45,875 nt of DNA from positions 1-45,875 of the forward strand of contig JARKIF010000235.1 of assembly GCA_029378245.1 (NCBI GenBank). Direction: 5' to 3'. The position numbers and the translations under genes are program-made. Of the stretch, positions 42,882 to 45,875 are shown in pieces. The notes beneath the pieces are model-generated. The model worked only from the letters and a program-made list of their open reading frames with translations, did no database searches and was not told where the DNA came from. The stretch's first letter is position 1, and every line of letters begins with the position of its first letter. Origin of the DNA: Roridomyces roridus (lineage: Eukaryota; Basidiomycota; Agaricomycetes; Agaricales; Mycenaceae).

Positions 42882-45867
42882 TCAATAATCATTCACCCCC
42901 GCTTGTAAAATCGCTTCTTCCATCTCTTCGTCGGTGTCGCTGTCGTCGATATTGTACGCTGCCCAAATGCCCTCGGCTTCTTCAGGGCCGTCAACCACCT
43001 CGTCGAGCAACTCTCGAGCCAGCCCTGGGTCGTGGTCAGTCACGTGGATATGAGCACGAGCTGAGTAAGCACCTGTAACAGCGCCAATCTCAAGTTTGTG
43101 GGTTGGATCAATCCAATCTGGGTGTTCCGCATGGCTGAGTCGTCCGAAGGTGACTATGAACATATGGAGAACACCGTTGAAGGTTCGTGCCGGTGCATAG
43201 TGTAGTCTCTGTCGGAGATTGATATGTGGCTTCAAGCCAAAGACAAGATGGTGAAAGAGCAGGACGGTTTGGTTGACAGTTTGTACGATTCTAGACGTTT
43301 CTTGTTAGAGGAATAGAAATAATTTTGTGAATAGAGCGCACTTGTTGAGCGTATCCGACTGAGACATGCAGAACTCGTCGTCGTCCCATAGCAGCGTGGT
43401 CAACTGGGTCAACAGGACCACGAGAGACGGGACGACACCCTGGCAGCCTACGAGGGTTGCATGCACCTCGGTATGCGCCACGGAGAGAATGGTGAAAAAG
43501 GACAGGATATTCCTCTTTAGATTGACACCCTGGGCTGAATGAGTGTTTTGGAACGCTAGTGGAACCAAATTCTTACCTCTGATGAGCCGTTGCGCGATCG
43601 GTCGGTCAAAAAGGAACACAATCGCTCGATGAGAGGGAGCTTTGAGGTCCCATCCCTCGTTTTCCCTTCCGACGGTGGAGCGTTTTCGGGACTTGACAGA
43701 AGTTGGGGACAGAGCGTGGGATCTGTTCACATTAGCGCGTTAAGTATGCAAACTTGCTTAACGTACGAGCCGCCAAGAAAGCCAATAGGCGTGTGGTGCG
43801 CTCAAGAAGCCACGAAGGCTGCGCAGTATCCAGGAGGATCAAGAGAGCATCCTTGTTGTTGCACACTACTGACAGTCTGCTTCATGGTCAGGAACGGTGC
43901 CGACAAGTACCAGCCAACGTACCGGAGAGCCAAATCATCCTTCACGTTCCAACAGAGCGCCTCCAACAGGCCAACGGTTTCGTTTGCAAGCTGAGAGTCA
44001 GGTGGCGGTTGCTTGTTCGGTCGGAGATGATGGCAGATGATGGCAGACAAGAGCTCAAGTATGTCAATATGATCAACCGTGTCTTCTTGCAATAACAAGC
44101 AGGGTGTAAAGACGGGTAAAGAGCAACTGAGGCATGTAATCAAGTTCAGAAGAGAAGCCATCGGCGACGTCTACAAATCCATTAATTAAGATTCACTAGC
44201 GGTCGTTACTGACTGACCATATCTGTCTCGTGCAGTATTTTGACCATCAAAGTGAAATGATGGCACAGGTGGGCAAGAGAGGCCTCGTAAACCTTTTGCT
44301 GGGAAGTACTGGCAACGAGCTCGAGTGTTCGGGTAACAGCGTTGGAATATTGCTCTGCGTAATCCGCGCATATACCGAGTCCGACCAGATTCTTGAACGT
44401 CGGGGAAGTGTCGGAGGAAGATGTATGAGTAAGAACAAGACGGGTTAGCTGATGAAGCAGATTCAGTAAAGGCAAACGGGGAAGAATGAGGTCAGCACCT
44501 CCGCCTTCCAGTTGAAAGGTTCTATGTCATCGAATTCATCAGGCATTTGTACATCAGGCTCAGTGGGCTCGGGTGCCACCGCTTGCTGAGCGAAATCTAT
44601 CGGCTGCTGAGTGAAATTTGGAGGGTCGACCGTCTGTATATCGGCAAATTGTTGTCGAGGGAATGGAATGGGCGACAAGCCACGTGCTGGCCGCGCGAAC
44701 GTATCGTCCTCCTTCGCGGGGCGAGATTGAGAAGGTCGAAGCGGTGTTTCATCAGCGAATGCATTTTGAAATCCAAACAGTTTCGTTTGCTTTCGCGGTT
44801 TCTCCGGTGTTCTGTGAGAATGGTCTCCCCCGCCTTTACCAGCACGTGCTCGCGCAGGGGATTGTTCAGGGAAAGCGGAAGTCGAGTTCCACCCGCGCAT
44901 TTGAGAAGGCGGCGCCATGGGTGTCGTGGGCACATCTTTTCCCATTCTCTTGGAGCGGACCGACATGGGTGGTTTCCGAGATGAGCCTTCAATTTCCTGT
45001 TGCTGTGCAAGGTTAGAAGGTCCATCGACATCTACAGTGCGCGAAGAAACCTTGAAAATGAACTGCGATTTCATGCGTTCCATCTCGGCCTTCATTTCTT
45101 TTGTAGAGCTATTTGCTTAGCTTCTGATTCTTCTTTCGCGAGTTTGAGTCTCGTGAGCTGTGCTGTATGCTCCTGAGAGACCTGTAGGGGGGGGTTGAAG
45201 GTCATGAAAAGGGCAGGAAAAGTAAGCGACCTTTTCTATGTTCTTCCTGAGGATAGCAACTTCGCCTTGTTTCGCATACTTGGAGTCAGTGGCGTCTTTC
45301 AATTCCACTTTGTATTTTTCATTCTCTCTTCGAAGCTACGGACATTGAAAAGCAGCGGAGCATATTTATAAAATGAGCGTACCTCCTCTATCTGTTTGCG
45401 CAAATCCTCAGCTTGTGCCTGAGCAACGTCCGGCGGGTTAAGGGAGGGGCGGGTCCGTTGTTGCTGCGGGGGACGTGGCAATGGGTCTGGACGCGTATGT
45501 GTCGCGTGAACTGTGGCCACCGGGGCACTTACGACACGGTGGTGTGGAGAATTGCACCGAGTTGGCGTTGAATGTCCTCCGGGGTGGAACAATCGTCGGG
45601 TTGGCCGTCGAGCGTGCCGCGCCACGAAAGGCATAGGTGCCGTCTCCATGAACCGATATTTCAGGTAAATCTTCGTCGTTGAGCACGGGAGCGCGGGCTG
45701 GAGCAGCAACTGGCCTCCACCCATTGTACCGTTTTTGTCGCTTGGCTGGTGGTGGCTGGGAGAGGTGTAACCTGAGTGAGGTATTTCTGCTCTTCCGAAT
45801 CAAGGGCGTCTATCGTCTGTTGGTCGAGAACGAGGTCGTCGAAGAGATAGTCGTCGGAACCATCCAT
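42882..45867 (-). CDS. ATRIP/Rad26-like DNA-damage checkpoint protein
   Basis: Likely the partner of the ATR/Rad3/Mec1 kinase that recruits it to RPA-coated single-stranded DNA. The ATG is at 45867 (MDGSDDYLFDDLVLDQQTID), just inside the window. Next come a basic patch (PPPAKRQKRYNGW), a coiled coil (AEDLRKQIEE; RRENEKYKVELKDATDSK; EEVAILRKN-like run), a disordered region (RKPPMSVRSKRMGKD) and an armadillo-like helical part beginning WKAELTRLVLTHTSSSDTSP. The C-terminus has VVPSLVVLLTQLTTLLWDDD and the acidic tail DDSDTDEEMEEAILQAG. At about 45770, 45112 and 44070 the frame continues only if one base is skipped, so this copy may carry frameshifts or sequence errors. Identity is inferred from architecture and the N-terminal motif. 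Confidence 0.68.
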
Positions 45868-45875
45868 GACTGAGT

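Noticed and set aside
45762..45777. 16-base GT..AG stretch as a micro-intron in the ATRIP-like gene
   Set aside because: It is too short to hold a branch point; other introns here are 45 bp or more, so a sequence error or true frameshift is more likely.

Overview
The window is nuclear DNA from a filamentous fungus, most likely a basidiomycete of the Agaricomycetes. The evidence is short (about 45-60 bp) GT-AG introns in nearly every gene, very tight gene spacing, a DUF6699-type protein, a fungal Suv4-20/Set9 methyltransferase, and a chromodomain Ty3/gypsy element. I cannot name the genus.

Layout. 1-2918 is gene-poor and holds short palindromes with an ATGAA..TTCAT core. 2919-8662 carries three genes: a short-chain dehydrogenase (-), a DUF6699 protein (+) and the CCT zeta chaperonin subunit (+). 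8904-9919 is a non-autonomous DNA transposon with about 210-bp inverted ends. 11873-20048 is a full-length LTR retrotransposon (-) with 183-bp LTRs that differ at one base and a 5-bp target duplication. It is broken by two later DNA-transposon insertions and by a rearranged piece of its own LTR and leader. 20919-45867 is a compact housekeeping block: Set9-type H4K20 methyltransferase, polyubiquitin, a FAM72 homologue, the Rrp17 ribosome-biogenesis factor, the Bos1 SNARE, a metallo-beta-lactamase-fold protein, a Ser-rich membrane protein, a P5B ATPase (Ypk9/ATP13A family), an unknown nuclear-type protein, an amidohydrolase-like protein, a GT49-like glycosyltransferase and an ATRIP/Rad26-like checkpoint protein.

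The genes do not form one pathway. They are ordinary eukaryotic neighbours that share short divergent promoters (186 bp between FAM72 and RRP17; 164 bp between the amidohydrolase-like and GT49-like genes) or near-touching convergent ends (25 bp and 11 bp between stop codons).

The most unusual structure is inside the retrotransposon. Its leader carries an 8-base sequence (GAATCAAT) complementary to ATTGATTC in its LTR, as expected for Tf1/sushi-type self-priming. A third partial LTR inside pol has exactly the segment between these two 8-mers inverted, which looks like a fossil of a fold-back or strand-transfer event during self-primed reverse transcription. Removing either nested DNA element in silico rejoins pol in frame, so those insertion boundaries are well supported.
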